Shown here: positions 50,451 to 60,240 of the stretch, in pieces
Layout of the letters: each line of letters starts with the position of its first letter
Position numbering within the stretch: position 1 is the stretch's first letter
Assembly: GCA_963824195.1 (NCBI GenBank)
Contig: CAWGOJ010000001.1
Span: 62,001-126,000, forward strand
Direction: 5' to 3'
DNA length: 64,000 bases
Source of the DNA: Bog-473 sp963824195
GTDB lineage: Bacteria; Actinomycetota; Acidimicrobiia; Acidimicrobiales; RAAP-2
Program-made: the position numbers and the translations under genes
The notes under the pieces: generated by a model
What the model was told of the DNA's origin: nothing
The model's database searches: none
What the model saw: only the letters and a program-made list of their open reading frames with translations

Positions 50451-50639
50451 CGGGTCAAGGGTCGTCGCCCGTCGAGCGAGGTCCACAACGAGGTGCAATG
50501 CCGGGTCCGACAGTTGCGGGTCGCTCGGCCAGATCGGCGGAATGGCGCCGCGGTACGCCCAGGGCACCTTGCCATTCTCGATCGGTCATGTGGACCCATG
50601 GCCCTAGTGCCGGGAGGATACAGCGTCCACGCTGACAAA

Positions 50640-53342
50640 ATGGCGGTGGTTGCTCGCTCTCCCTCCGAGGAGTTGGATCTCGACAGAGCCGCAGGGCTGT
50701 CGACGGACGAGGTCCTCTCGGCCCTTGGGAGCCGCCCGGAGGGGCTGACATCCGACGAGGTGGAGGAGCGGCTTCTCCGATTCGGGTCAAATGCGCTCGG
50801 CGTTCATCGGGTGCGCGCCACGACGGTCCTCCTTCGTCAGATTCGGAACCCGATCCTCCTCCTCCTCCTTGGAGCCGCTCTGATCTCGGGGCTCACAGGA
50901 GGCGGCACCAACGCCGTGATCATCGCCGTGATCGTCTTCCTCAGTATTGGCCTGGGCTTCTTCAACGAGTACCGGGCGGAGATAGCCATGGCCTCTCTCC
51001 GCGCCCAGATCCGACAAGAGGCCGAGGTCCGCAGGAATGGCCAGATGTGTCGGGTACCCGTGACGAACCTTGTACCGGGTGACGTGGTAACGCTCCGCAT
51101 CGGGGCCCTGGTACCAGCCGACCTTCGCCTGCTCAACGTCGACGAGTGCGAGTGCGACGAAGGCATCCTGACCGGGGAGTCGATGCCGGTGGTCAAAGCC
51201 GTGGCGGCCGTCACCGGGCGCGTGCCGCAGGACCAGCCGGGATGTGCCTTCATGGGAACGATCGTTCACGAGGGATCGGCCACCGGCGTCGTCGTCCAGA
51301 CAGGTGCTCGCACCGCCTTCGGACAGATCGCGGCCGGGTTGTCCGAACGTCAAGGCCAGACCGCCTTCGAGGTGGGCCTGTCACGTTTCTCGCGCTTCCT
51401 GTTCGGGGTGGCAGCCGTACTGACTGCGTTCATCTTCATCGTCAACGTGGCGCTCTCCCGGCCACTCATAGAGGCATTGCTCTTCTCCCTCGCAATAGCC
51501 GTCGGCATCGCACCCGAGATGATGCCGGCCATCGTCACGGTCAGCCTCTCGTCGGGATCGAAGGCGCTGGCAGCGAAGAAGGTGCTCGTCAAGCGGCTGG
51601 TGGCCATCGAGGATCTCGGCAACATCGAGATCCTCTTCACCGACAAGACGGGCACCCTCACCGAGGGTCTGATCACATACCAACGGGGTCTCGATCCGGC
51701 CGGCCAGGAGAGCAATCGTCCCCTGTTGCTCGGGCTCGTCTGCAACGAGGCAGCGGTCACAGAACGTGGCCCGGTGGGAGGGAATGCGCTGGACCAGGCC
51801 CTCTGGTCGGCTCCCGGAGCCGTACTGGGAGGGGACATCGCCGTCGAGTCCTCCCGCTACGTTCGAAGGGGCGTCCTCCCGTTCGACCACGAGCGGCAAT
51901 TGGCCTCGGTGCTGGTCGATGGACCGGATGGGAAGCCGCTCGTGATCACGAAGGGCGCTCCGGAGGTGGTCCTCGACCGGTGTATCGGTGTCCCCGACGA
52001 CGCCCGGTCGGCGTTGGAGGCGCTCTTCTCCCAAGGGGCTCGGGTGGTCGCCGTCGCCAGCCGCCCGGTCGAGGGCACGAGTGCGCTGACGGCAGCAGAC
52101 GAGCATGCACTGGAGTTGGCGGGCTTCTTGACGTTCGCCGACCGGCCGAAGCCCGATGCCGGCGCATCCATCGCCCAGCTCGAGCGACTTGGGGTGGACG
52201 TGAAGATCATCACCGGGGACAACGGTTTGGTCGCGGCCAAGGTGTGCTCGGACATCGGCGTCGAGTGCGCCGGAGTGCTGACCGGCGAGGAGGTCGAGGC
52301 TCTCGATGACGACCATCTGGAAACCGCGATCCTGACCACGACCGTCTTCGCCCGGATCGGCCCTGATCAGAAGTCTCGGATCATCAAAGTGGCCCGTCGC
52401 ACCGGAAAGGACGTGGCGTTCCTCGGAGACGGGGTCAATGACGCGGTGGCCTTGCATCACGCCGATGTCGGCATCTCGGTGGACTCCGGAACCGACGTGG
52501 CCAAAGACGCTGCTGACGTGGTGCTGCTCGACAAGGACCTCGGCGTGCTGGCCGAGGGCGTCATGGAGGGCCGCCGCATCTTCAACAACACCATGAAGTA
52601 TGTCCTCATGGCCACGTCGTCGAACTTCGGAAACATGTTCAGCGCGGCTGGCGCGTCCGTCTTTCTGACGTTTCTCCCCATGCTGCCCTCACAGATCCTG
52701 CTGAACAATCTGCTCTACAACACAGGACAGCTGGTGATCCCGACCGACCGCGTTGATCCCGAGGCGCTGGCCCGCCCAGCGGCGTGGGACATGAAGTTCA
52801 TCCGTCGCTTCATGTCGGTCTTCGGTCCCGTCAGCTCCATCTTCGACTTCCTGACCTTCTGGGTGATGCTCTCCGTACTCCATGCCGGTCACGTCGAGTT
52901 CAGAACGGGCTGGTTCGTGGAGTCGATCGCAACGCAGACCTTGGTCATCTATGTGATCCGGACCCGAAGGGTCCCGTTCTTCAAGAGCCGGCCCAGCTGG
53001 CCGATGCTGGTCGTGCCAACCGGCGCGGCCCTCGTCGGAGCCGTGCTGCCCTACACCGGACTCGCTCATCTGCTGGGATTCACGCCGCTGCCGACGACGT
53101 TCTTCCTGTTGCTGTTCGGAATGGTCGTGGTCTACCTGCTGCTCGTCGAGCTGGCGAAGACCCGCTTCTACCGGACCCCGCACGCGCAAACGCCGCGGAG
53201 ACCTTCTACCCATGTCGAACGGTTGGAGCGGCGGATGCGGCGCCGAGTCTCGCGTTTCGTGCACTTTGCCAACCCACGTGTGCACCCTCAGAAGGCAGAG
53301 CCGTCCCCGACACCGCACGTCGACCAACGGACACAGAGGTAA
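50640..53342 (+). CDS. P-type ATPase, magnesium-transporter (MgtA/MgtB) type
   Basis: Protein of 900 aa from ATG 50640; ATG 50598 is also in frame and neither has a good ribosome site. All P-type motifs are present: TGES at 178-181, the membrane motif PEMMP at 292-296, the phosphorylation site DKTGT with Asp335, and GDGVNDAVAL. The N-terminal cation-ATPase domain and C-terminal helices match the type IIIB Mg2+ ATPases, where the membrane motif is usually PEMLP. It would import Mg2+ or another divalent ion. It stands alone upstream of the arginine deiminase operon, 201 bp away. Confidence 0.87.
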   Translation: MAVVARSPSEELDLDRAAGLSTDEVLSALGSRPEGLTSDEVEERLLRFGSNALGVHRVRATTVLLRQIRNPILLLLLGAALISGLTGGGTNAVIIAVIVFLSIGLGFFNEYRAEIAMASLRAQIRQEAEVRRNGQMCRVPVTNLVPGDVVTLRIGALVPADLRLLNVDECECDEGILTGESMPVVKAVAAVTGRVPQDQPGCAFMGTIVHEGSATGVVVQTGARTAFGQIAAGLSERQGQTAFEVGLSRFSRFLFGVAAVLTAFIFIVNVALSRPLIEALLFSLAIAVGIAPEMMPAIVTVSLSSGSKALAAKKVLVKRLVAIEDLGNIEILFTDKTGTLTEGLITYQRGLDPAGQESNRPLLLGLVCNEAAVTERGPVGGNALDQALWSAPGAVLGGDIAVESSRYVRRGVLPFDHERQLASVLVDGPDGKPLVITKGAPEVVLDRCIGVPDDARSALEALFSQGARVVAVASRPVEGTSALTAADEHALELAGFLTFADRPKPDAGASIAQLERLGVDVKIITGDNGLVAAKVCSDIGVECAGVLTGEEVEALDDDHLETAILTTTVFARIGPDQKSRIIKVARRTGKDVAFLGDGVNDAVALHHADVGISVDSGTDVAKDAADVVLLDKDLGVLAEGVMEGRRIFNNTMKYVLMATSSNFGNMFSAAGASVFLTFLPMLPSQILLNNLLYNTGQLVIPTDRVDPEALARPAAWDMKFIRRFMSVFGPVSSIFDFLTFWVMLSVLHAGHVEFRTGWFVESIATQTLVIYVIRTRRVPFFKSRPSWPMLVVPTGAALVGAVLPYTGLAHLLGFTPLPTTFFLLLFGMVVVYLLLVELAKTRFYRTPHAQTPRRPSTHVERLERRMRRRVSRFVHFANPRVHPQKAEPSPTPHVDQRTQR

Positions 53343-53543
53343 GACGCCGGTCACCCAACGCTCCCCCTGGGCGTGTTCCCGTCACCGAGGCGAGCCGGCC
53401 ATGAGGGGTCGCGGCGGCTCCGCTCCCCGGTTGGGGTCTTTGGACCCTGGCTGATCTCCGCCTCACCCTGCAGCCTGGAAAGGGTCGGAGAAACAGGTCA
53501 TGCCCGAGCACGCCGGGACTTGTTGGAATGGAGATGAAACCCC

Positions 53544-55025
53544 ATGTCGATCAAGAGCGTTGAGTTGGAGGCTGGGGGATCATCGCCCGCCGGATTGCCA
53601 CCACTGTCGCAGCGGAACAAGGAAAAAGTCCATGCGCTGGGGCTGACGTCGGCTACCGGCCTCGTCATCGGCAGCATCGTCGGGACGGGCGTGTTCACCA
53701 TGCCCGCCGTGATCGCCGGTGCGGGAACCATGGGCGTCATCGTGTTGGGTGTCATCGCCGTGGGTGCGATGTTGCTCGCCGTGCTGTTCGGACAGCTCAC
53801 CAAGCGCGTGCCCAACAGCGACGGCGGGTTGTACGCCTACTCACGCCATGAGTTCGGGGACTTCGCCGGGTACCTGGTGGGGTGGTGCTACTGGATCCAA
53901 TCCTGGGCCGGCAACGCCGCCATCGTCTCGTCATGGGTGTTCTACGTCGACGCCCTGTTCGGTTTCACCCACCCATCGGGCATGGAGAATTTCGGCATCG
54001 CCATGGTGGGGTTGTGGGTGCCGGCCATCATCAACCTGGTCGGTATCCGCCAAATGGCGTGGTTCCAGAATATCACCGTTGTCCTGAAGTTCCTTCCCCT
54101 GCTGTTCGTCGGCATCGTCGGCTGGTTCTTCGTCGAGAGTGCCCACTTCGGTCCCTTCAACGCCTCGGGTGGGAGCCTCTACTCGGGCATCGGCATCGCT
54201 GCCGGCGTGGCGCTCTTCTCCTTCATCGGGGTCGAGGCGGCAGCGGTCACGGCCAAGCGGGTGAAGAATCCCCGGATCAACGTCATGCGCGCCTCAATGA
54301 TCGGCACGGCGCTGAGCGCCGTCCTCTACGTGTTGGTCACCGCGGCGGTCATGGGGCTGGTGTCCCACCACACACTGGTGAACACCGGCTCGCCGTTCGT
54401 CAACGCCTTCCAGTCGATCTTCCCCCATGAAGCTTGGGCCGGGAAGTTCATCGCCGCCATCGCAGTGATCTCGGGCATCGGAGCCCTCAACGGCTGGACA
54501 CTGATCGTCACCGAGACGTCCCGTGCCATTGCCCAGGACGACATGTTCCCGCGACCCTTCGCTTGGACCGACCGCAAGGGCACCGCCTGGTTCGGCATCT
54601 TGGTCGGTACCGCACTGCCGTCGTTGCTGATGCTGTGGCGCTACACCACGACCTCGGGGCTGACCGTCTTCACCTATCTGGTGGACCTCACGGTCGTCAC
54701 CGTGGCCATTCCGTACTTCATGTCGGCCATTGCCCAGCTCACCTACCTGGTCTCCCGCCGCCGGCGGGTGAACGGCTGGGCGCTGGCCCGTGACTTGCTC
54801 GTGGCGGGCGCCAGTGTCCTCTTCTCCATGTGGGTGACGTTCGCCTCGGGCTACCAGGTCGTCTACCAAGCTCTGGTGGTGATCCTGGCCGGTCTCATCC
54901 TCTACGCCTTCTTGAACGCCCGCCGGCAACGCCTGGGTGAGGCGAGTGAGCCGACGGACCTCCCGCCGGAGGAAGCCACCGTCGAGCTGGCCAAGGTCAA
55001 CCTGACGACCCAGCCGCAGTCATGA
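53544..55025 (+). CDS. arcD: APC-family amino acid antiporter, probable arginine/ornithine exchanger
   Basis: Protein of 493 aa from ATG 53544, with about 12 membrane helices. The APC signature of helix 1 reads GLVIGSIVGTGVFTMP, and IGIAAGVALFSFIGVEAAAV marks helix 6. The C-terminal tail is soluble. Its stop overlaps the start of arcA (ATGA), and arcB and arcC follow, so it very probably exchanges external arginine for ornithine. The symbol rests on this context; by sequence it could also be another basic amino acid antiporter. Confidence 0.85.
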   Translation: MSIKSVELEAGGSSPAGLPPLSQRNKEKVHALGLTSATGLVIGSIVGTGVFTMPAVIAGAGTMGVIVLGVIAVGAMLLAVLFGQLTKRVPNSDGGLYAYSRHEFGDFAGYLVGWCYWIQSWAGNAAIVSSWVFYVDALFGFTHPSGMENFGIAMVGLWVPAIINLVGIRQMAWFQNITVVLKFLPLLFVGIVGWFFVESAHFGPFNASGGSLYSGIGIAAGVALFSFIGVEAAAVTAKRVKNPRINVMRASMIGTALSAVLYVLVTAAVMGLVSHHTLVNTGSPFVNAFQSIFPHEAWAGKFIAAIAVISGIGALNGWTLIVTETSRAIAQDDMFPRPFAWTDRKGTAWFGILVGTALPSLLMLWRYTTTSGLTVFTYLVDLTVVTVAIPYFMSAIAQLTYLVSRRRRVNGWALARDLLVAGASVLFSMWVTFASGYQVVYQALVVILAGLILYAFLNARRQRLGEASEPTDLPPEEATVELAKVNLTTQPQS

Positions 55026-56266
55026 CACCACCCAAGGGAGACCACGCAGTGACGTTCCACGTCGACTCAGAGATCGGCCAGCTCCACCAGGCCATCGTCC
55101 ACCGACCCGGGCTCGAGCTGTCCCGGTTGACCCCCGACAACATCGGCGAGCTGCTCTTCGACGACGTCATGTGGGCCGCCAAGGCGAAGGAGCAGCATGA
55201 CGCCTTCGCCGAAGCCCTGCGGGACAAAGGGGTCCAGGTGCACTACTACGGTCAGCTCCTGAGCGAGACCCTCGAGCTTCCCGAGGGACGTGAGTTTGTC
55301 CTCGACCGGGTCTGCACGCCCGAGATCCTCGGCCCCTCCCTGGTCGATCCGGTCCGCCGCCTCTTCGAGGACCTTGACGGCACGGCATTGGCGGAGTTCC
55401 TGGTCGGCGGGATCCTCAAGGCCGATTTGCATCCGCTCCGGGCCCACAGCCTCAAGTGGGACATGCTCAAGGCCGACGACTTCATCCTCACCCCGCTGCC
55501 CAACCACTTGTTCCAGCGGGACAACTCATGCTGGATGTATGGCGGAGTCACCATCAACCCGATGGCCAAGCCGGCCCGTCAGCGCGAGACGCTGCACACG
55601 CGGGCCATCTACCGCTTCCACCCGCTCTTCGCCTCCGCCGATTTCGTGACCTACTACGGCGACGAGGACCGCAACTACCAGCCGGCCACCATCGAGGGGG
55701 GCGACGTCCATGTGATCGGTCACGGGGCCATCCTCATCGGCATGGGTGAGCGCACCACGCCCATGGCCGTCGAGACGGTCGCCCATGCGCTTTTCGGCGC
55801 CAAGCAGGCCACCACGGTGGTCGCAATCGAGTTGCCCCATAGCCATGCCTTCATGCATCTCGACACCGTGATGTCGATGGTCGACACCGGCACTTTCGTG
55901 CTCTACCCCTACTTCGACCGGCACCTGCGCAGTTGGACCATTTCGGAGGGCGAGCAGCCAGCCCACCTGAAGATCTCACGGAATCACAGCCTCTGGGACA
56001 CCCTGGCCGGGATCCTCGAAGTTCCGGAGATCACTGTGCTGACCACCGACGAGGACATCCGAGCGGCCGAGCGCGAGCAGTGGGACGACGGAACCAACTA
56101 CCTGGCGGTCGCACCGGGCGTGGTCTTCGGCTACGACCGCAATGTGGCGACCAACACCATGTTGCGCAAGCACGGCATCGAGGTTGTCACGATCGCCGGG
56201 GGTGAGCTCGGCCGCGGCCGCGGTGGCCCGCGCTGCATGACCTGCCCCATTGAGCGCAGTGCGTAG
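55022..56266 (+). CDS. arcA: Arginine deiminase
   Basis: Protein of 414 aa, close to the usual ~410. Guanidino-binding and catalytic features are in order: PNHLFQRDNSCWM, IEGGDVHVIG, HLDTVMSMVD and the C-terminal GGPRCMTCPI with the nucleophile Cys405. It converts arginine to citrulline and ammonia. The first residues MTPPKGDHA precede the normal start VTFHVDSEIGQLHQAIVHRPG, so the GTG at 55049 is an alternative. It overlaps the antiporter gene and is 15 bp upstream of arcB. Confidence 0.95.
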   Translation: MTPPKGDHAVTFHVDSEIGQLHQAIVHRPGLELSRLTPDNIGELLFDDVMWAAKAKEQHDAFAEALRDKGVQVHYYGQLLSETLELPEGREFVLDRVCTPEILGPSLVDPVRRLFEDLDGTALAEFLVGGILKADLHPLRAHSLKWDMLKADDFILTPLPNHLFQRDNSCWMYGGVTINPMAKPARQRETLHTRAIYRFHPLFASADFVTYYGDEDRNYQPATIEGGDVHVIGHGAILIGMGERTTPMAVETVAHALFGAKQATTVVAIELPHSHAFMHLDTVMSMVDTGTFVLYPYFDRHLRSWTISEGEQPAHLKISRNHSLWDTLAGILEVPEITVLTTDEDIRAAEREQWDDGTNYLAVAPGVVFGYDRNVATNTMLRKHGIEVVTIAGGELGRGRGGPRCMTCPIERSA

Positions 56267-56281
56267 GTTGGGGGAACGGAA

Positions 56282-57283
56282 ATGACAGTGGACCTACGGG
56301 GTCGCAGCTTCCTCAAGGAGATGGACTTCACCAAGGAGGAGTTCACCTACCTCCTCGACCTTGCCGCCACATTGCGCGTGGACAAGCGCTCCGGGACCGA
56401 GGCGCAGAGGCTGATCGGTCGCAACATCGCCCTCATCTTCGAGAAGACCTCCACGCGCACCCGATCTGCCTTTGAGGTCGGCGCGCACGATCAGGGCGCG
56501 CACGTCACGTACTTGGGGCCCGAGGAGACCCATATCGGCCACAAGGAGTCGATGAAGGACACGGCCCGAGTGCTCGGGCGGATGTTCGACGGGATCGAGT
56601 ACCGTGGCTCCGCACACGAGAACGTCGAGATCCTGGCCCGCTTCGCCGGCGTTCCGGTCTGGAATGGGCTCACCGATCAGTGGCACCCGACTCAGATGCT
56701 GGCCGACGTGCTCACGATGCGGGACCACTCGACGCGCCCGCTCAACGAACTCGCGTACTGCTATCTCGGTGACGCGCGGAACAACACGGCGAACTCTTTG
56801 CTCGTGACCGGCGCACTGCTGGGGATGGACGTCCGCTTGGCCGCTCCCGAGGCACTGTGGCCGTCGACGGAAATTCGTGACATCGCGGAGCAGCTCGCGG
56901 CGACCTCGGGGGCACGCCTCATGGTCACCGACGATGTGCACAAGGCGGTCTTGGAGGTGGACTTCCTCTATACCGACGTCTGGCTCTCCATGGGGGAGCC
57001 GGAAGAGGCATGGGGAGAGCGGATCAAAGAGCTCCTCCCCTACCAGGTCAACAGCGAGCTTGTCTCGGCGACGAGAAACCTGGACGTGAAATTCCTGCAC
57101 TGTCTTCCCGCGTTGCACAACCGCCAGACCGAGGTGGGCGAGACCATCTTCGAGAAGTGGGGTCTTTCGGCGCTGGAAGTCACCGAGGAGGTCTTCGAGT
57201 CCGCGGCCTCGATCGTCTTCGACCAGGCCGAAAATCGCCTGCACACGATCAAGGCTGCCATGGTGGCCACGGCCGGCGACTGA
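56282..57283 (+). CDS. arcB: Ornithine carbamoyltransferase (catabolic)
   Basis: Protein of 333 aa. The carbamoyl-phosphate site STRTR is at residues 57-61, with HIGHKESMKDTARVL, WHPTQMLAD and the ornithine-binding HCLPALHN following. Length and operon position favour the catabolic enzyme, which phosphorolyses citrulline to ornithine and carbamoyl phosphate. The gene ends one base before arcC. Confidence 0.95.
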   Translation: MTVDLRGRSFLKEMDFTKEEFTYLLDLAATLRVDKRSGTEAQRLIGRNIALIFEKTSTRTRSAFEVGAHDQGAHVTYLGPEETHIGHKESMKDTARVLGRMFDGIEYRGSAHENVEILARFAGVPVWNGLTDQWHPTQMLADVLTMRDHSTRPLNELAYCYLGDARNNTANSLLVTGALLGMDVRLAAPEALWPSTEIRDIAEQLAATSGARLMVTDDVHKAVLEVDFLYTDVWLSMGEPEEAWGERIKELLPYQVNSELVSATRNLDVKFLHCLPALHNRQTEVGETIFEKWGLSALEVTEEVFESAASIVFDQAENRLHTIKAAMVATAGD

Positions 57284-57284
57284 C

Positions 57285-58238
57285 ATGCGCCTGGTGATCG
57301 CCGTGGGCGGCAACGCCCTGCTCGAGCGGGGAGAGACGCCGATGGCTGAGATCCAGGAGAACCACGTGAAGGTTGCTGTCGATTCCCTGGCCCCCCTGGC
57401 CCGTGACCATGACCTGGTGATCACTCATGGGAACGGGCCGCAAGTGGGCCTGCTGGCCAACGAGAGCGCCCTCGATCCCGACCTCCCGTCTCCCTACCCA
57501 CTTGACGTGCTCGGTGCGCAGACACAGGGAATGATCGGTTACTTCTTCTTGCAGGCGATCAAGAATGCCCTTCCGGGTCGCGAGGCCGTCAGCCTGATCT
57601 GCCAAACCGAGGTGGCGGCCGATGATCCGGCCTTCGCGCATCCGACCAAGTTCGTCGGCCCGGTCTATTCCGAAGCGGAGGCACACCGGCTGGCGGCGTT
57701 GCGGGGCTGGCAGGTGAGGCCCGATGGGACCTCCTGGCGGAGGGTGGTGGCCTCGCCCGAACCGCTGAAGTTGCTCGAGCTCCCGGCCATCCGCCTGCTG
57801 CTCGCGGCCAGCGCCATCGTCATCTGCGCCGGTGGCGGAGGCATCCCGGTGATCCGAGCGGACAGCGGCGATCTGCGGGGCGCCGAGGCCGTCATCGACA
57901 AGGACCTGGGCGCGTCGTTGCTGGCCCAGGACCTCCATGCTGATGCCCTGGTGATCCTGACCGACGTGGCCAACGTCGAGACAGGTTTCGGCACGGAGGC
58001 GGTCCGTCCCATCGGTCACACGACCACCGCCGCCCTGCGCTCCCTTTCCTTCCCCGAAGGGTCGATGGGGCCGAAGATCGAAGCGGCATGCCGGTTCGTG
58101 GAAGCCACGGGGAATCCCGCAATGATCGGTCGCCTCGACCAAGCGGCCGAGCTTGTGCGGGGGACGTGCGGGACGGTCATCGAGCCGGCGGACACGACCG
58201 GCAGTTCCCCGGCGCTCGCCCACTCGCCGACCACTTGA
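57285..58238 (+). CDS. arcC: Carbamate kinase
   Basis: Protein of 317 aa with the amino-acid-kinase fold: IAVGGNALL at the start, ITHGNGPQVGLL, QTQGMIGYF, VICAGGGGIPV and AVIDKDLGASLLA. It turns carbamoyl phosphate and ADP into ATP, ammonia and CO2, the energy-yielding step of the arginine deiminase pathway. The start lies one base after the arcB stop. It is the last sure gene of the operon. Confidence 0.95.
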   Translation: MRLVIAVGGNALLERGETPMAEIQENHVKVAVDSLAPLARDHDLVITHGNGPQVGLLANESALDPDLPSPYPLDVLGAQTQGMIGYFFLQAIKNALPGREAVSLICQTEVAADDPAFAHPTKFVGPVYSEAEAHRLAALRGWQVRPDGTSWRRVVASPEPLKLLELPAIRLLLAASAIVICAGGGGIPVIRADSGDLRGAEAVIDKDLGASLLAQDLHADALVILTDVANVETGFGTEAVRPIGHTTTAALRSLSFPEGSMGPKIEAACRFVEATGNPAMIGRLDQAAELVRGTCGTVIEPADTTGSSPALAHSPTT

Positions 58239-58265
58239 CGAGAAGGCGCCGACAGGAACACCACT

Positions 58266-58526
58266 CTGAGCAACTCTCCCACTCCCGACGAGACTCCCGC
58301 GCACGCCGAGCCCCAGGCTGACGAGATCTCAGACCGGGTCATCAAGCCGGCAACGGAGGCGATCGTGCAGCGGCTCCAAAGGGACGCCGCATCGCCGGAT
58401 CGACATCTGGGAGGGAGGCATGTGGGACAACTCGGGGGTCAGCCGGGCCACGAACCACACCGAGGCTTTGTGAGCGCCCCCGTCGGAACAGGGGTGGCGG
58501 TCCCGGCCGTCCCATCGTTGGCATGA
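58266..58526 (+). pseudogene. Orphan open frame without a normal start, after arcC
   Basis: The frame opens at a CTG and reads NSPTPDETPAHAEPQADEI, then RVIKPATEAIVQRLQRDAA, with codon use like a real gene, then becomes less regular. No ATG, GTG or TTG precedes the good part. It may be the start of a deleted gene or use a rare CTG start. Confidence 0.3.
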
Positions 58527-58543
58527 TCACGGAAGTGATCACG

Positions 58544-58876
58544 ATGTCGGTCGAGCAGTTCGAGGAACTCGTGGCCGATGCGCTCGACGAGATACCGGCG
58601 GAGCTCCGGAGAGCCATGGAGAACGTGGCGGTCCTCGTCGACGACACCAGCCCGCCCGGAGGGTTGTTCGGTCTGTACGAGGGGGTCCCCCTCACCAGTC
58701 GGGGGAACTACTCGGCCTCCATGCCGGACCGGATCACGATCTTCATGGCGACGATCTGCAACGCGTCACACAGCAGCCAGGACGTAGTGGCGCTGGTGCG
58801 CAAGACGGTGATCCACGAAGTCGGTCATCACTTCGGCATCGACGAGAAGCGACTGAGGGATCTGGGCTGGGGGTAG
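58544..58876 (+). CDS. Small zincin metallopeptidase-family protein
   Basis: Protein of 110 aa from ATG 58544 (MSVEQFEELVADALDEIP), eight bases after GGAAG; an ATG at 58523 is in frame. The zinc site HEVGHHFGIDEKRLRDLGW (HExxH with a downstream acidic residue) is that of the small DUF1025 metallopeptidase family, which are ~115-130 aa. The role is unknown. A dyad TGATCAC-GGAA-GTGATCA at 58524-58541 sits just before the start and may be an operator. Confidence 0.85.
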   Translation: MSVEQFEELVADALDEIPAELRRAMENVAVLVDDTSPPGGLFGLYEGVPLTSRGNYSASMPDRITIFMATICNASHSSQDVVALVRKTVIHEVGHHFGIDEKRLRDLGWG

Positions 58877-58917
58877 GCAGCGGCACGCGCCTGCCCTGCC
58901 GGTAACGTCGACACCGG

Positions 58918-59739
58918 ATGAGCGGTGAGCAGGCACCGGCAGTGGATGTGGAAGAGGCCCGGGCGATCCTCGACGCGCGGCGAGAGCTCTACGGAGATTC
59001 GGATCCATGGACGCTCCGGGCGATGACGCAGCTGGCGAACGCCTTGCGTGACCTCGGCGAGTATCGCGAGTCGGAAGCCCTCCTGAGGGCCTCGATCTCA
59101 GTCCAGAATCGCTCCGACGACACGGACGAGGCCCGTCTCACCCACACCGAGTTCAGTTTGGCCATCGTTCTCGATCGTCTCGGTGAGAACGACGCGGCGA
59201 GGCACCTTTGGGAGGACGTCCTCGAAGCCTCGGACCGGCAGAACGGGCCCGAGAGCGATCTCTCGGTACGGGCGGCGATCAATCTCGCCATCAGTCTCCG
59301 AAAGCTCGGTCGCTACGGGGACGAGTTCCCTCTCCGGGTGCGCATCCTCGAATCGACGAGGAGGGTCAAGGGTCCCGAGAACGCCGACACCTACCGGGCC
59401 CTCGTCGACCTGGCCCAGACGCATCGCAACCTCGGCAACCACGAGATGGCCCTCAGCGTGTTCACCGAAGCGCTGGCCGGCCTGGAGCGCAACGGGCTGG
59501 ACCAGAGGACGCTCCTGTACCAGAAGTGGGCCATCGCGTCGGAATTGGTGGCGCTCAAGCGGCCAAAGGAGGCCTCGAGGATGTTCGACGAGGTCGTCGC
59601 CGGTGCGATCGAGCACCTGGACCCGGACGATCCGCTCCGGAGGAGTGCCGTTCGCCAGAAGCGCGCCTACCGGCTCATCGGCAAGTTCTCCCGACAGAAG
59701 AAGCCGAAGGGGAAGGAGCGCCCGGAAGCCGTGACGTGA
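58918..59739 (+). CDS. Tetratricopeptide-repeat protein
   Basis: Protein of 273 aa made of repeated helix pairs with the TPR pattern: LANALRDLGEYRESEALLRAS, LAIVLDRLGENDAARHLWED, LAISLRKLGRYGDEFPLRVR and LAQTHRNLGNHEMALSVFTE. The C terminus is basic (KKPKGKERP). No signal peptide. It is a scaffold for protein contacts; partners are unknown. It follows the zincin gene by 41 bp and may be co-transcribed. Confidence 0.78.
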   Translation: MSGEQAPAVDVEEARAILDARRELYGDSDPWTLRAMTQLANALRDLGEYRESEALLRASISVQNRSDDTDEARLTHTEFSLAIVLDRLGENDAARHLWEDVLEASDRQNGPESDLSVRAAINLAISLRKLGRYGDEFPLRVRILESTRRVKGPENADTYRALVDLAQTHRNLGNHEMALSVFTEALAGLERNGLDQRTLLYQKWAIASELVALKRPKEASRMFDEVVAGAIEHLDPDDPLRRSAVRQKRAYRLIGKFSRQKKPKGKERPEAVT

Positions 59740-59814
59740 GCGCGCCGCGCCGCGATGCCTTCGTGGGGCCGGCTCTCGTTCCCCGGGCCGCGCCGGGGGG
59801 ACATCGTTCCCCTC

Positions 59815-60090
59815 TCACTCTTCGAAGGGCTGGTCGATCGGCACCGCTCGAACGTGGAAGCCCGTGCGAACTGCCGGAAAGGGATCAGCCGGCCGATCGG
59901 GCGGCTCGTGCTCCACCACGGGCTTCGGCTTCTCCGCGGCGGCTTGGTCCTCGAGGACTCTGACGTGAGTCTTGTCCGCTCCGGGCGTGATCTCCCGATC
60001 GGATTCGTCTGCAAGTTGTTCAAGCTGGCGCTTCTCCCGACGCCGTCGTAGTGGTCCGCCCCGTGACGTCGGTATGTCGCCCTGCCCCAT
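59815..60090 (-). CDS. Doubtful small charged protein
   Basis: A 91-codon frame starting MGQGDIPTSRGGPLRRRREK, rich in Arg, Glu, Asp and Pro and probably unstructured. No ribosome site is clear. It is the best frame in the 500-bp gap between the TPR gene and the alcohol dehydrogenase; the rest of that gap shows nothing else. Confidence 0.35.
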   Translation of the reverse strand: MGQGDIPTSRGGPLRRRREKRQLEQLADESDREITPGADKTHVRVLEDQAAAEKPKPVVEHEPPDRPADPFPAVRTGFHVRAVPIDQPFEE

Positions 60091-60240
60091 GAGCCGAGCC
60101 TAGTGACAGCGGACCCGTCCCCAAGGGAGCCTGCGGAGTGGATCCGCCGCCGGGGGCGTCGGTGCGAGCGGGTGGGACGGGACCCCGACAGTGGCGGTAG
60201 CGTACGAAGCGCGTCGTCGCGTCACACCCTGGGAGGGACC

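Noticed and set aside
50493..50640. Longer N terminus of the P-type ATPase from 50493
   Set aside because: The added residues are Arg-rich and lack any family similarity; starts at 50598 or 50640 are more likely.
55049..55049. GTG start for arcA instead of ATG 55022
   Set aside because: Plausible because homology begins there, but the ATGA overlap with the antiporter favours 55022; kept as an alternative only.
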